From: Piper betle
Lineage: Eukaryota; Streptophyta; Magnoliopsida; Piperales; Piperaceae
Direction of reading: 5' to 3'
Assembly: GCA_033002965.1 (NCBI GenBank)
Contig: JAURVB010006737.1
Location: 18,965 to 82,964, forward strand
Length of the DNA: 64,000 bases
Of the stretch, positions 1-10,104 are shown in pieces. A model generated the notes under the pieces. The model did not search any database. It had not been told where the DNA came from and saw only the letters and a program-made list of their open reading frames with translations. The position numbers were made by a program, and so were the translations under genes. Numbering within the stretch: the stretch's first letter is position 1; each line of letters starts with the position of its first letter.

Positions 1-149
1 GAGCATTTATCCATGCATGACGAGTCGTATCTTCATCTTAAGACGCCGAGATTAGATCCGCATGAGTTGGGTTCGGGTTAGCCTACCTAATCGGGGCCTG
101 TAACATGCCGGTTCGGTTCACGAGCATGGACCGGATTTGGGGTGTTACA
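1..149 (+). repeat. 3' end of a family A long LTR, cut by the window edge
   Basis: This segment ends in GGATTTGGGGTGTTACA. By eye it aligns over nearly its whole length (roughly 85-90 percent) with the reverse complement of 40696-40850, which is the end of a solo LTR with a perfect target duplication. No primer binding site follows position 149, so this is the end of a solo LTR or of a 3' LTR, not a 5' LTR. The rest of the copy lies outside the window. Confidence 0.75.
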
Positions 150-1440
150 ATGATAGCCAGCATGACGGAATTAGACCGGTGGTGAGTGTATGACTGAAGA
201 CAGTACTGGTCAACCGGAGCACTCTCCGGAAGATGTCTATTTTCTCTGCTATTCCCCTTGCTCTGGGCAACGTCTTCTCCGACTTCGGCGAGGCAGGGGC
301 ACGGCGACCTGGGTACTTTTTCTCGGTTGGGTACTGGAAAACTCCTCCTTCCCTTGGCGAATGAAGATGGTGATGGGCTGCCGGCAATCAGTGATGGATA
401 GCAGCAAGAATTCCTCCTAATACGTCCCCTGTTTTTACCTGCAAAAGAGAAAACTTCCCTTTCAGCTAGATCCGATGCAGCAAGGCTGTGACCTTCAGGC
501 ATCAGCAACAACTTCGGCAGCAGCAGGATGTGGCAGCAGCACCTTTCCTTCGTGGATAATAACAGACCTCCTTCTCAACAAGGTACGGCTCCACGACGAT
601 GTGTAGTGATCGGCAAAGTGGGAATGGGGAAAACTCCAAACCTATGGGGGAACCTTCAGCGGCTATGCTCCGGCGAGGCTTGTCAAAGGCGGCAACTTGG
701 AGTGACTGGGCTGACAATAAACTCCTTGAAAGCTCCCCACTAGGCGGACGAGGACCTGGACTCCTCTGTTTGGCGAGCAGGAACAACGCTCCGAGGCAGG
801 CCAGAGCTTCACAGATGTTGGATGTGTAGCAGTGACCACGGCAACAGCACGGCTCCGGTGATGGCTCACTCGTGACAATAAAGCAGGGCTGTGAGGCGGC
901 AAACTATTGTGGCAATCCGTCGGCAAAGTTCTTCACGTTCGCAGCAACAATATGGCAGCCATTGGAAGGCTCTTTGCCCCTGGTTCAATGTTGGCTTCTG
1001 TACTTCCTCCCTTTGGTGGCTGAATCTCGACCGATCAAGAGAAGGGTAGCAAGAGTGGTCTTACTGGTCTTTCCTCTCTCCTGCACAACAACAACTTTTG
1101 GGCGAGGGGCATTCCAAGGTTAGTGACAATGGGTTAGGGGTTGCCGGAGATGAATCTTCGGTGAGGGGCTCCTCCCCTTTCTTCATGCTTCTTTCTTCTG
1201 TTTCTTGTTCTTTCAGCATACGAGCCCCCCTTCAATCTTTCACCGTGTGTGTTTATATAGGCGTTTGAAGAATTTCTCAGTTCCACCATTTGTGGCAAGG
1301 AATCATAGCCGTCCCACCTTTTTGTATAAATTCCCTCTTTCCATCTTCGAACAGCACAGACTAGTTCTCTCGTAATCTCCTCTAGCGGTTTAGAACAGCA
1401 TAGACCAATTCTCTAGAGTTTATCACGTGAATAAATAAAT
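150..1440. other. GC-richer unidentified region with a minus-strand TATA-like box
   Basis: No protein family is recognisable in any frame; open frames are short and overlap in several frames. On the minus strand a TATATAAAC-type box (about 1251-1259) is followed downstream by a purine-rich leader with GAAGAAAG and AGGGGAGGAG tracts. That arrangement resembles the promoter and leader of an LTR or a gene 5' end. I could not find a partner repeat elsewhere in the window. It may be part of another retroelement that abuts the family A LTR ending at 149. Confidence 0.3.
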
Positions 1441-1467
1441 TTAAATCTCAACAATTATACACGTGAT

Positions 1468-1524
1468 CGGATAAATATAAATATTTTTCGGATAAATATA
1501 AATATTTGCCGGATAAATATGTAC
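1468..1524. repeat. Three-unit 21-bp tandem repeat
   Basis: The unit CGGATAAATATAAATATTT starts at 1468, 1489 and 1510, a period of 21 bp. The last copy is truncated after CGGATAAATATG. It is a short local tandem repeat in AT-rich DNA. Confidence 0.75.
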
Positions 1525-1965
1525 AGACATTAGGTGACATGGAAAAATTCCCAAAATAAGGCAAGTCACACCGTAAGGATGCTTCAATATTGTCTTGGCT
1601 TCCTTGGTCTATACTTGAGTGTCAAATTCAAACTTTGTCTTGGTGCGAGGGCGCTAGCATGATGCCTTTTAATTCCAGTCCTCATTTGCATCATTTAGGT
1701 TTTTCTACTAGAAACACCTGAAACAAGCCCGACCACAACAAATAAAGAGTGACTTGACACACAAAGGACCCAGTCCTAAGGTCTAAGTAGACTCGACTCA
1801 ACTAAACCGAATCATAAAAAAAATGGTAGGGCTCATATCATCCGACGGGGCAACAAATACAAAGGAGTCAAGGCTAGGACAATTTATACATACCTAGATA
1901 TCATACATAAATACGTGGCAAAATGGCTAGGTAAGCAACTCTGATCTAGGCCACGATCGAACAAA
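1525..1965. other. No recognisable feature
   Basis: AT-rich non-coding DNA. I see no open frame of note, no TIR and no partner repeat within the window. Confidence 0.5.
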
Positions 1966-2365
1966 AATTAAAACCCGTGGGCGAAAAGCCTGGATTTTAT
2001 AGACACGGTAATCGAGGTTGCCCCAACCACCTTAGAGTGCAAACCTTAAGTGCACTCAATAAGCGATTAGAGCAAATGTGCCTTCGTGATTAGCTGTTTT
2101 AGGGTTTCTTGGATTAAGTATGGGCAAAAAGGCACTATACCACCATCCTTACATCAAAACATAAAATTTCCCTTCTTTTGTCTTGGATACAAAGGCAATG
2201 GACCGGTGCCTTTGTGCTCAGGCGTGTGACCTTGCTTGCGTGCTGGTTGGTTCATTCCACCTCTAATCCGTGTGCTTGGACCATCAGCTGGCCATGGTCC
2301 AGCTTAGCAGAGGCTTGGCACAAAGGTGCTGGGCTAGCGCCCTTGCGTTGGAGACAATTTTTGTC

Positions 2366-2373
2366 TATAAATA
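2366..2373 (+). promoter_or_regulatory. LTR TATA box
   Basis: TATAAATA is followed by a long C/T-rich leader (2385-2500) and TAGGAAGCCCC. The same order recurs at 25377-25384 and near 26315-26325, so this is most likely the core promoter of this LTR variant. Confidence 0.55.
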
Positions 2374-3362
2374 TAAACCGATTTTCTCACTTTCACCCCT
2401 TTACATCCTTTGCTCCGACCTTCCCCTTTCTCTTTGCTTCCTCCACTTCCTCCTCAACTTCTTCCATCCTTCCCAAGCCCTCTCCAAGTCAGCCAAACTC
2501 ATAAGGTTGTAGGCTTTAGGGTAGGAAGCCCCAATAGACCTCCCCTTAGAACCGTTTGAGGTAAAGGTATCATCTTGCCTCCCTTTCCATGGGTTTTGTG
2601 CTGTTGCATGACTGTATGTATGTGTTTGTATTTGTCATGTATTTTTATCATATGGATTAGCATGTTAGGAGTAGATAGGACTTTGAATCATGTTATCTGC
2701 ATTCGTAAATTAATAGTTATGATTTTCGTATGATCCGTGTGTAGGGTTATGTATTGCTTCAGAAAATATTTTATTTCTCATATTATAGGTCATATTATTG
2801 CATGATTGTGATCTTGTCATGTTTATATGAGAGAGACCTACAAGTTTCATGAAGCATGTGTCATCTAATTTGGTCTGTGTGAGCATGTATAGGTGCAAAA
2901 ATTGATAAAAGGTCATGGCTTTATTGTTTCTAATAGTCAACCCATCAATTTTTGTAAAAAATATTTTCTAATTTTTACACCCTGTTTTAGTTGTATTTGA
3001 ATGCTATCTTTTGCATGTTGTAGTTTAGGATGTTTCTATTTTGTGTGGAAACACCATGCTAAAATAACATCATTTAAAGGTTGAACAAAACCCCTAATCA
3101 TACTATATGCTTGGTGTGATGTTAATGTGATATGTCATGCTTTGACATTGTGCTCCTTGGTGAGCTTGGTAAAAGACTTCAAGAAAATCTATAAAAATCA
3201 TATAAGGACTCAATAAGTGTGTACTAGAAACAAGTAAATTTTACATTTAATTAAAAACCATATATGTGGTTAGTTAATCAAGTTTTCTTGGGTATGTAGG
3301 AACCCAAAGTGAAACCCTAATTCTCTAACTCCGGATGTAAAATCTGAAAGCCTACTTGTTTG

Positions 3363-3516
3363 TGTAAGATCCCTCAACTTAGTCCCACATCTAATACCTA
3401 CTGGGAGAAGATCCTGTTTATAAGTGGGAATGGACTATAGATCTTTAACTTTCGGGGTACCCATTTTAAAGAAATGACTTAGCCCATTACGTTGCACTTT
3501 GGGCTGGGTCGTTACA
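3363..3516 (+). repeat. TRIM 5' LTR
   Basis: 154-bp terminal repeat, TG...CA ended. It contains CCACATCTAATACCTACTGG and TATAAGTGGGAATGGAC blocks that are also present in the three LTRs of the tandem TRIM at 54886-55664. Confidence 0.9.
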
Positions 3517-3518
3517 AA

Positions 3519-3531
3519 TGGTATCAGAGCC
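3519..3531 (+). promoter_or_regulatory. Primer binding site of the TRIM
   Basis: TGGTATCAGAGCC lies two bases after the LTR end. This is the standard plant primer binding site, complementary to the 3' end of initiator tRNA-Met. Confidence 0.9.
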
Positions 3532-3673
3532 GACCTGGTTCCGTGTTAGATGGTGGGCTGGATTAGTAACGTTGGCTAGGCTGCCGGTCACGGGCCAGCA
3601 AGGTCGTGGGCTGGGGCTAGTAACGAGCCAAGAATAGGCATTTCGGGGACGAAATTCCCTAAGGTGGGTGGAT

Positions 3674-3828
3674 TGTGAGATCCCTCAACTTAGTCCCACA
3701 TCTAATACCTACTGGGAGAAAATCCTATTTATAAGTGGGAATGGACTATAGATCTTTAACTTCCGGGGTACCCATTTTTAAAGAAATGACTTAGCCCATT
3801 ACGTTGCACTTTGGGCTGAGTCGTTACA
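3674..3828 (+). repeat. TRIM 3' LTR
   Basis: 155-bp direct repeat of 3363-3516, preceded by the purine-rich AAGGTGGGTGGAT tract expected for second-strand priming. Confidence 0.9.
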
Positions 3829-4760
3829 GTTTGCTTGTAAAATTACATGAATTTTACTCAATCCTTAGGTTGTATACCAACAATATCACCTTAAATTTGG
3901 GGACCAATGGCTCAGTAGATTTTGCTGTATAAAGTTTTCAACTCATGTTGGTCGAGAAACACTCAGGCCAATGCCTCCCTTTCCCGAGTCCACTCAATCT
4001 GAAATAATTAGAGTTTGGACCTGAAATTTTACAAGATTCAATCGATGTGTTGTCTAACTCTTTCCTTTTATTCATGCCCATTTGAAGTCTCCAGGCACAT
4101 GAATGACCCACAAGAAAATTGGTGTGCGGCCATTGAACAATGTTCCCAGCATCTTATCTTGATTTTAGTTGGTCTTGTTTACCATGTTGGCCCATGGGCC
4201 AGCACTGCCTAACCCTTTGCATGTTACGTCACTTCATTCTGAATTTTAGCCCATTCGGATACTATTTGTCTTATTAGAAAAATCGTCTGGTTAAAACCGT
4301 CGATAAAACCTTAAGTGTGGGACCTACACTCTAATTAAGGTTCCCTAATGAGGTTTAACACTTCAATAAGTAAGATAATTAAGTTAATTAAGTTCTTTAG
4401 TATTGTACATATGTTGAAGTTTTGCCTCGTTTTCCATGTCGATGCAATCCAATTATGATTTGGCTTTCATCTTTTGTTAGGATACGTGGGGTGAGCTTGC
4501 CGATTTAGGATGCAAAGCTACACTCATCTAGGTCCACATGACCTTTTTGCTTCATCTCTACATAACTCCTTTAATGTTGAGATTTAATCTCATTTTATAC
4601 ATGGGACAATATCGACAACATTTTATCCGATTTCTCTGATATTAGGCCATTTAACCTAGTTTTCTACAATCTTAATATTACTTCAAGGCTAAGATCCATG
4701 GATAGTTTTCGAAAGCTATGCTCTAGAAACTATCTTTTCTAAGCCCCTTACAACCCCTAT

Positions 4761-4766
4761 TATAAG
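4761..4766 (+). promoter_or_regulatory. LTR TATA-like box pointing into the gene stub
   Basis: CCCCTATTATAAG corresponds in position to the CTATTATATAA boxes at 29162 and 61028 in other family A LTRs. Here the LTR breaks off a few bases downstream and joins the antisense strand of a truncated gene copy (4774-5530). Whether it is still active is unknown. Confidence 0.4.
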
Positions 4767-4773
4767 TATTTAT

Positions 4774-4851
4774 GGTCCTGTCGAGGTTGCTCTGATGGTC
4801 AATTTGGGTGGGGGTCATCAATGGTGCAACTGGTGCTTGTTCTATGGCCAT
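4774..4851 (-). pseudogene. 5' stub of a third paralog of the genes at 13541 and 47774
   Basis: Read on the minus strand from the ATG at 4851, about 26 codons align with the N termini of both intact paralogs. The shared core is APVAPLMTPTQIDHQSN, against LMTPVQITHQNN in gene 1 and LMSPTHIAYRNH in gene 2. Homology then stops at about 4774, where family A LTR sequence begins, so the remaining ~165 codons are missing. Upstream, the promoter of this copy is intact and matches the other two (4852-5530). This is a truncated duplicate, probably cut by retrotransposon insertion or recombination. It cannot encode the full protein. Confidence 0.8.
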
Positions 4852-5530
4852 GGCGATGATATTGATAGCCAAGAGGCCGTGAAATTGATTGAGTGCAGCA
4901 AAGTTATACTTTCTAGGTGGCTCACCTTGATCATTTTTATAGTGAGAAGATGATCTTTGAGAGGAGTTGTGTGATGGGTTGAAAAGCTGTGACGAATATG
5001 GAATGCATGCTTATAAAATCATGCCATTGCAACATATTGATCATTTTTATATGTTGATCAATGCTTATAAGAGGAGTCGACAAGGGAGAAAAGTTGTGAG
5101 GATTGAAGAATGTATGGACTCATGCTATTGCAACATTTACTGGAGGGAGATTTGGTGTGTGAATGTAAGTTTGTTTAGCTAATAAGATGCAAGTGGGAAT
5201 GCCGTGATTAATTGAACAATGTCGCATCACAGTAGTGTGATTAGTGTGGAGGTCATGGGTTTTGATTCTCCGAACCAGCGTATATGTATGATTCTTCATA
5301 TTCTTTTAGTTTTAATGAAAAATAGTGTAATTTCTAATCTTTGGAATGAATGTTGTTGGCTTGTAATGAGAAGAAGGCCAATAAGAGGAGTTGAAAGGGT
5401 AGAAATATTGTGATGAGTGGGAAATATCGTTAATGTAACAATTAGATCAAAGTGTGTGAATGTAAGTTTGATATGTTGAAAAGATTGCGGTGGGAATGTG
5501 TAACAAAGACTATCGTGTTCTTGGTCAGTT
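4852..5530 (-). promoter_or_regulatory. Duplicated promoter of the paralog family (stub copy)
   Basis: The minus-strand upstream region aligns with 14138-14810 and 48350-48880. Shared elements are a TATAAAAATGATCA box (4934-4941 on the minus strand, 83 bp above the ATG), repeated GAGAGGAGTTG-like modules, and GGAATGCATGCTTATAAA with a CATGCA (RY-type) core. Within this copy the module around TGATCATTTTTATA recurs at 5039-5052, and a GTGTGAATGTAAGTTTG block occurs at about 5157 and 5454, so the promoter itself holds internal duplications. Confidence 0.7.
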
Positions 5531-5760
5531 CCACGTCTGAAATGTTGACATTTGACGGTAAGTGATTAACTATAGATGCATAACAGGCCCATAATTTGTG
5601 AACTTAGAGCCAACCCATGTCTCTACTTTACCTTCTTTAATAATTGTGCATCCACTATCTTATTCAATATTCCAATACACATCAAAAATATTAGAAGCTG
5701 ATCTTTAGAAAATTAGGAAGAAAGGCTGGACTAAAAAGCAAACTTAAAAGGCTGTCTGTG
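5531..5760. other. No recognisable feature
   Basis: Short AT-rich spacer between the duplicated promoter and the next repeat. I see nothing in it. Confidence 0.5.
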
Positions 5761-6070
5761 GGTCATCGGTGTTAAATATTGAGCCACTAGTTCGCTCAAA
5801 CTAATTGGGTTAGGAGGTTAAGCATGTATTATTGCACAGGCCGGCTAGCTGAGCTCAATTTGATTCTCACTAATTAAACTTAGTTTTTAACTCAGCTTGA
5901 TTTCAAGTTGACTTGCCCCGAACCCATTTCTGTCGACCTAATTGGATTGGGCAGCTAAGCACGTGTATTAACAAGTATAAGCTAGATCAATCTTGGTTTA
6001 ACTTGTGCTATTTTGAACTTCTAGTTTGCTCGGTTTAGTGGAGTCGGTGCACGTATCAACTCTAATTTGA
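5760..6070. repeat. Partial dispersed repeat related to 8215 and 22150
   Basis: Shares phrases such as 'gcatgtattattgcacagg', 'ccggctagct' and 'cacgtgtattaacaa' with the repeat copies at 8215-8760 and 22150-22760. Class unknown. Confidence 0.35.
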
Positions 6071-7320
6071 ATAGTGTGCTCAGTGGTTGCACACGACCAG
6101 GTTTTTAAAGCCACCTCTTTTTTCCTCATCTCTTCTCCTCTTCTCATCCTCCCTCTTTGCCCGCCACCCTCTCCTTTCTTCTCCTTCTCTCCCTTCTTTT
6201 CCTTCCTTTCTCCACCTTTTTCTCCCCTTTCTTCTCCATTCTCTTATTTTTCCACTGGGTACCATTTTTTCTCATTTTCTTTGGCATTAGTATTAATATT
6301 ATTACTATTTTGTATTATGATAAATATTATTGACGTTAACTCATGATTCATATTGTATGTAAATTAATATTGGTATTATATTGAATATTAGTTACTGCTT
6401 GCTCAATTAATTAATTATTTTACAAATTATTGTATAAAATCCAAAATGGGTAATATAATTATTTCACGTTATTGTTGTGTGTCAATATATATGTGAATAA
6501 ATTTATGATTTATAGATATTGTATATAAATTGTTAGTATCAATTAATTAATGAATTGTATTTTAAATTATTTGTAAAACTATTATGATTAATTTAGATTA
6601 TTAAAAAAATGAAAATGATATTTGCTTATTTGAGTGGTTTGGTGATTAAATTAATAACCAATTTATGCATAAAATAATTATGGTTGGATTAAACAAATCT
6701 TATTAATAAATGGGTAGTTTGATATTACTATATTGATTAATTATTGATAATCAATTCATGTATTATAAGTTTATGAGTAAATATGGTTGGTTATAATTGA
6801 TTAATGAAATATAGTTTTTACCTTGATCATCAATGCAATACTAATTAATAACATGTCAATTATAGTATAATTGATATTTTGCTATGTTAAAGGCTTAAAA
6901 ATTAAGCATGAAATAAAGAAAGTTATTTATTTTCATAATTGGTCAATTAAGGATTGTAATATGGGTTATTAAAATATTATATTGTAGTGATTACAAGTGT
7001 TGAAATTTAATAGCACACTTGAAATAAATATAGTTGGAACCATTATTGGATTAAGTAATTTAAAAATAATTTTACTAGTAATATCCCAGAATATCATACA
7101 AATGATATTAAATAATAAGATACAATATATAGTCTAATATGTCTATTAGGTAATGTTTTAAAAATATTAATAGATAATAAATTATTATCCAAGTTATTAA
7201 TATTTATGTAAATAATTATTGCTTCACATGTTATCATTTAATAGGTGATACAAAATAAAAAATAAATTTAAAATATGCAAGGGCATAAAAATACAAATGC
7301 ATGCACATGCATCACAATCA
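6071..7320 (+). other. Pyrimidine-rich tract followed by very AT-rich DNA, possibly an LTR-derived piece
   Basis: A C/T-rich tract (6110-6260) is followed by about 1 kb of AT-rich DNA with repeated ATTAATTAAT and TTATTAAT motifs. Similar AT-rich stretches occur inside family A LTRs (37080-37480 on the minus strand, 56720-56880). No coding potential is visible; the open frame over the pyrimidine tract is low complexity. Assignment to family A is inference. Confidence 0.3.
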
Positions 7321-7322
7321 AA

Positions 7323-8206
7323 GTTGCAGGAATCAGCCGATTCCGAGTGGAATCGGATCGGCAGCATGCCGATCCGATTTCGGGGCCGAATCGGAGCCCA
7401 ACTTGACCGATTCACCCTGATTTCGACCGAGTTGACTCCGATTCGGAATCGGGGTGAATCGGGAAGAATCGATTTTTGGGTAAATTACTAAAATACCCTA
7501 GGTATGATATTTATTAAATTATTTAAGCATGGGTAAAATTGGAATTTTGATTTTAAAAACCTAACGTTAACCCGCTCCGCTCCGCCGCCGCTCGTCCGCC
7601 CCTCCGCCGCCGCGTTTCCGCCCTCCGCCGCCGCGTTGCCCTCCGCCGTGCGTCCCCGACTCCAGGCTCGCTTCCGACCGGTCTGCCGACCTCGCCTCCG
7701 ACCTTGCAACGTCGCCGCCGACGTGTGGCCGGACCGATTCGGCCCTGTGAACGCATGAATTGCCGCCGACTGGCCCTCCGACCGGGCTGCCGACATCGCC
7801 TCCGCCCTCGCAATCGGGCCTCCGATGTGCGGCCTGCCGAGTGGTCACGAGACTTGCTGCCGACCGGGCCGGCGACGGCGGCGGGGTAAAGAGCGGATGG
7901 TGGCATTCTCGTAATTAAAAGTTGACTCGAGTCTAACTCGAGTCAAAAATAATAATTAATTTTAAATAATTTAAAAAAATATTTAAAAATATCATAAACT
8001 ATAATGCACAGAAAAATATCAAAATAACATCAATACCTAATTTTAATATATTTATATTATGAATTGTCAAATTATTATATATGACCGATTAAACTAATTT
8101 GGACCGATTCAATTGAACCGATTCCTGTCCGATTTAGACCGATTTCGATTTCGATTCCGATTCCCTCAAAAACTTCGATTCCGATTCCGATTCCGATTTA
8201 TGCAAC
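7323..8206. mobile_element. TIR-type non-autonomous element with GC-rich core
   Basis: The ends are inverted repeats built of CCGATTCCGA motifs: left GTTGCAGGAATCAGCCGATT, right ending TTCCGATTTATGCAAC. The left ~190 bp recurs inverted at 26897-27073. The core (7570-7890) is strongly GC-rich with CCGCCGCC runs and overlapping spurious frames. It is followed by 7890-8060, which aligns with minus-strand family A LTR sequence at 43180-43330 and 60040-60150 (CTCGTAATTAAAA, GACTCGAGTC, AAAAATAAT). The element is therefore a chimera of TIR-like ends and an LTR-derived interior. I found no convincing target duplication, and the superfamily is unknown. Confidence 0.55.
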
Positions 8207-8214
8207 CATGGAAT

Positions 8215-8760
8215 AGTGTATGGCAAGTCGAATCTACATCCAGGTGTTCTATCAACTAAGGTTGGTTAGACACGTGTATTAGCACAGGCGGCTAGCCAAC
8301 TCTTCAAGATTTTGATTCCTCCTCGAATCAACTCTGAATTACCTTGCACTAATATCAAGCTTCAATTGTCAAGAAAACAATTTTTGTTGAAAGAGAAACT
8401 TTTACTAATTTTGTAATCCTTGTATTTTTCAATAAAAATTCAATTCACGTCAATTGCTCTGTATTTTTTACTATTTTAGAAGTTAATAGCTAGTTGCAAA
8501 AATTTCAATGACGAAGGATTCCTTGGTGTGATTCTACATTGCATAAACCCCCAAACATGCCAAGAAGCAATCCCTCTTTTCCATGTTTGCGAAAAATACC
8601 AAAAATGCACAAAAAATTTGCTCAAACATTAAACTCAAAACAATCCTTCTTAAATTTACATTTTAGTACTACACGAGAGTATCTACTTTTTATTAATAAA
8701 AGGGAAACAAAAATTGTGATAAGATAGAAGGCAAGAGATTTGATCGGTTAAAAAACAACT
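8215..8760 (+). repeat. Dispersed repeat, copy 1 (partner 22150-22760)
   Basis: Aligns with 22150-22760 over about 550 bp. Shared blocks include CTTGTATTTTTCAATAAAAA, TTTTAGAAGTTAATAGCTAG and TTGCACTGCATAAA-like phrases (TACATTGCATAAACCC here). AT-rich and non-coding; class unknown. Confidence 0.55.
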
Positions 8761-9290
8761 TAAATATTAAAAAACTATATTAAATTATTATAGTCTACTA
8801 TATGCAGTATAAAAATTACTTTTCTCCATGTTTTCTTCCTCGTCTTCTCCAAGCCATTTTTAATGGTGGAGAAAGACTAAATTTCTTTTGTATTTTGAAA
8901 TATTTGAAGGCGAGTATTTATTAAGTTTTTAGCTATTCTCCACCAAAAAATATTCATTAATCTCAAAACGTGCACGAAAATTGAATGGAAAAGAGTAGGG
9001 GTGGAGAAAAGCTTCTCAATATTTTTTGGCGTCGAAATTTTTTGAAAATTAGCATTCTTGCCCTTAAAATTTTTCAAATGTAGAAATATATCCATGTCTT
9101 TCTTTAGGTGTAAAAGTTAGCGTGGAAAAGAGGTAGAAAAAAGAACTACTTTTTTCCACTATATTTTTTTTGAAATGTGGAGAAAAACCATTGTTTTCGA
9201 ATGTACCTTCTCATTCAATTTAAGTCTATCTTTAAAATGGAAGCCTCTCTAAGATCATGTCATATGATTATCATCTATCACATTTTTTAA
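8761..9290. other. No recognisable feature
   Basis: AT-rich DNA with several short GTGGAGAAA repeats. I see no gene or element ends. Confidence 0.45.
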
Positions 9291-9299
9291 TAAATATTT

Positions 9300-10100
9300 A
9301 TCTATAAAATCAAATTTTATCTCTATCATAGGTCGCATATCGCACATTGTTCTCATAATTTCAATGATATGCAAGTATGCATGGTTGAAACAAGTAATAT
9401 AATGATAAATTTAAGTATCATCCCACAAAGAGATGAATTTCTTTATGTTAATAGTACAAAATAGAACTAAGAGTAAAACAACAATAAGAAAAAGATTTTT
9501 CGTTTCAGATAAAATTCGTTCTAGAGTCAAATTTCCCTTAACACGAAATTAATCTTCATCAATCTTACTCTTATCTTTTACATCATGTTAAGTTACATTC
9601 TTCTCTAGAACGACATACATGATTACTCCATAATAAAAATAGAAAACATTATAAAGAAAAACTACTTTTCATTATGAAAGGAAAAGAATTACAAAACTAG
9701 AACTACTTCTAAGACAAAAGTTGAAATATTTCAAACAATAAATGACCACCCCTTTATATAAAAGATGAGATAGCCACAAGATATATGATTTGAAGGAGGT
9801 TTCTTACAAATCAATGTATTCAAATTAATTATGATGTCCATCAAAATTCCCAAATTCTCGTCATACTTAAATGCAGCCAAAACAATGTACATCTATCCTC
9901 ATCGAGCTTTGTGAACTCTTTATAGTAACCATTGGGTGACCATGACTTTTCAATTTCAAAGCTTAATTTGTTTCATCTTTTTCTGCATTAAAACTCCAAA
10001 ATTAAGTATATCTCATAAAATATTAATTAACTAGAATAAAACGAGAAATATCACCTAATTAATAATGTTTATACTTGGGAAGTACAAAATCATATTAAAA
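9300..10100 (-). repeat. Candidate 3' LTR of a decayed Ty3/gypsy element
   Basis: Lies downstream on the minus strand of a gypsy protease fragment (11887-11976) and of G-rich tracts (10137-10150 read on the minus strand). It carries a TATATAAAGGGG-type box on the minus strand (about 9750-9761). I could not locate a partner LTR or clean ends, so this rests on order and composition. Confidence 0.3.
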
Positions 10101-10104
10101 ATAT

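Larger units (their letters stand above)
3363..3828 (+). mobile_element. Complete TRIM (terminal-repeat retrotransposon in miniature)
   Basis: Two near-identical terminal direct repeats (3363-3516 and 3674-3828, about 154 bp each) begin TGTAAGATCCC or TGTGAGATCCC and end GTCGTTACA. They flank a 157-bp interior with a primer binding site (3519-3531) and a purine-rich tract (about 3661-3673). A perfect 5-bp target duplication, GTTTG, lies at 3358-3362 and 3829-3833. The LTRs differ at five bases and one indel by my count, about 96 percent identity, so insertion was moderately recent. There is no coding capacity, as expected for TRIMs, which must borrow proteins from autonomous LTR elements. It is inserted inside a family A LTR fragment. 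Confidence 0.93.
1966..4773 (+). repeat. Family A LTR fragment, truncated at its 3' end and carrying a nested TRIM
   Basis: The region 4230-4700 aligns block by block with 53060-53560 inside the solo LTR 51086-55761, sharing for example AATGAGGTTTAACACTTC-like and GCATTTTATCGGAT-like blocks. The first part (about 2010-2560) aligns with 25030-25600 and 25960-26500: a phrase around GGTGAAAACCCTAAGTG, then 'caaaggtgctgg' motifs, a TATA box, a pyrimidine-rich leader and TAGGAAGCC. The copy lacks the terminal GGGGTGTTACA and stops at about 4773, where it meets a gene remnant. A TRIM element is inserted at 3363-3828. The 5' limit is approximate. Confidence 0.65.

Noticed and set aside
3519..3531. 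Sequences resembling tRNA 3' ends (also 61732-61744)
   Set aside because: They are retroelement primer binding sites; no cloverleaf is present.
6074..6346. 90-codon frame over a C/T-rich tract
   Set aside because: Low-complexity Ser/Pro/Phe/Leu translation of a pyrimidine run.
7488..7906. Several long overlapping frames in the GC-rich island (60-117 codons on both strands)
   Set aside because: GC-rich sequence rarely contains stop codons; the frames are Arg/Gly/Ala-rich, overlap in many phases and match no known protein.
8760..9290. Short GTGGAGAAA repeats as a possible element end
   Set aside because: Copies are irregular and no inverted or direct terminal structure was found.
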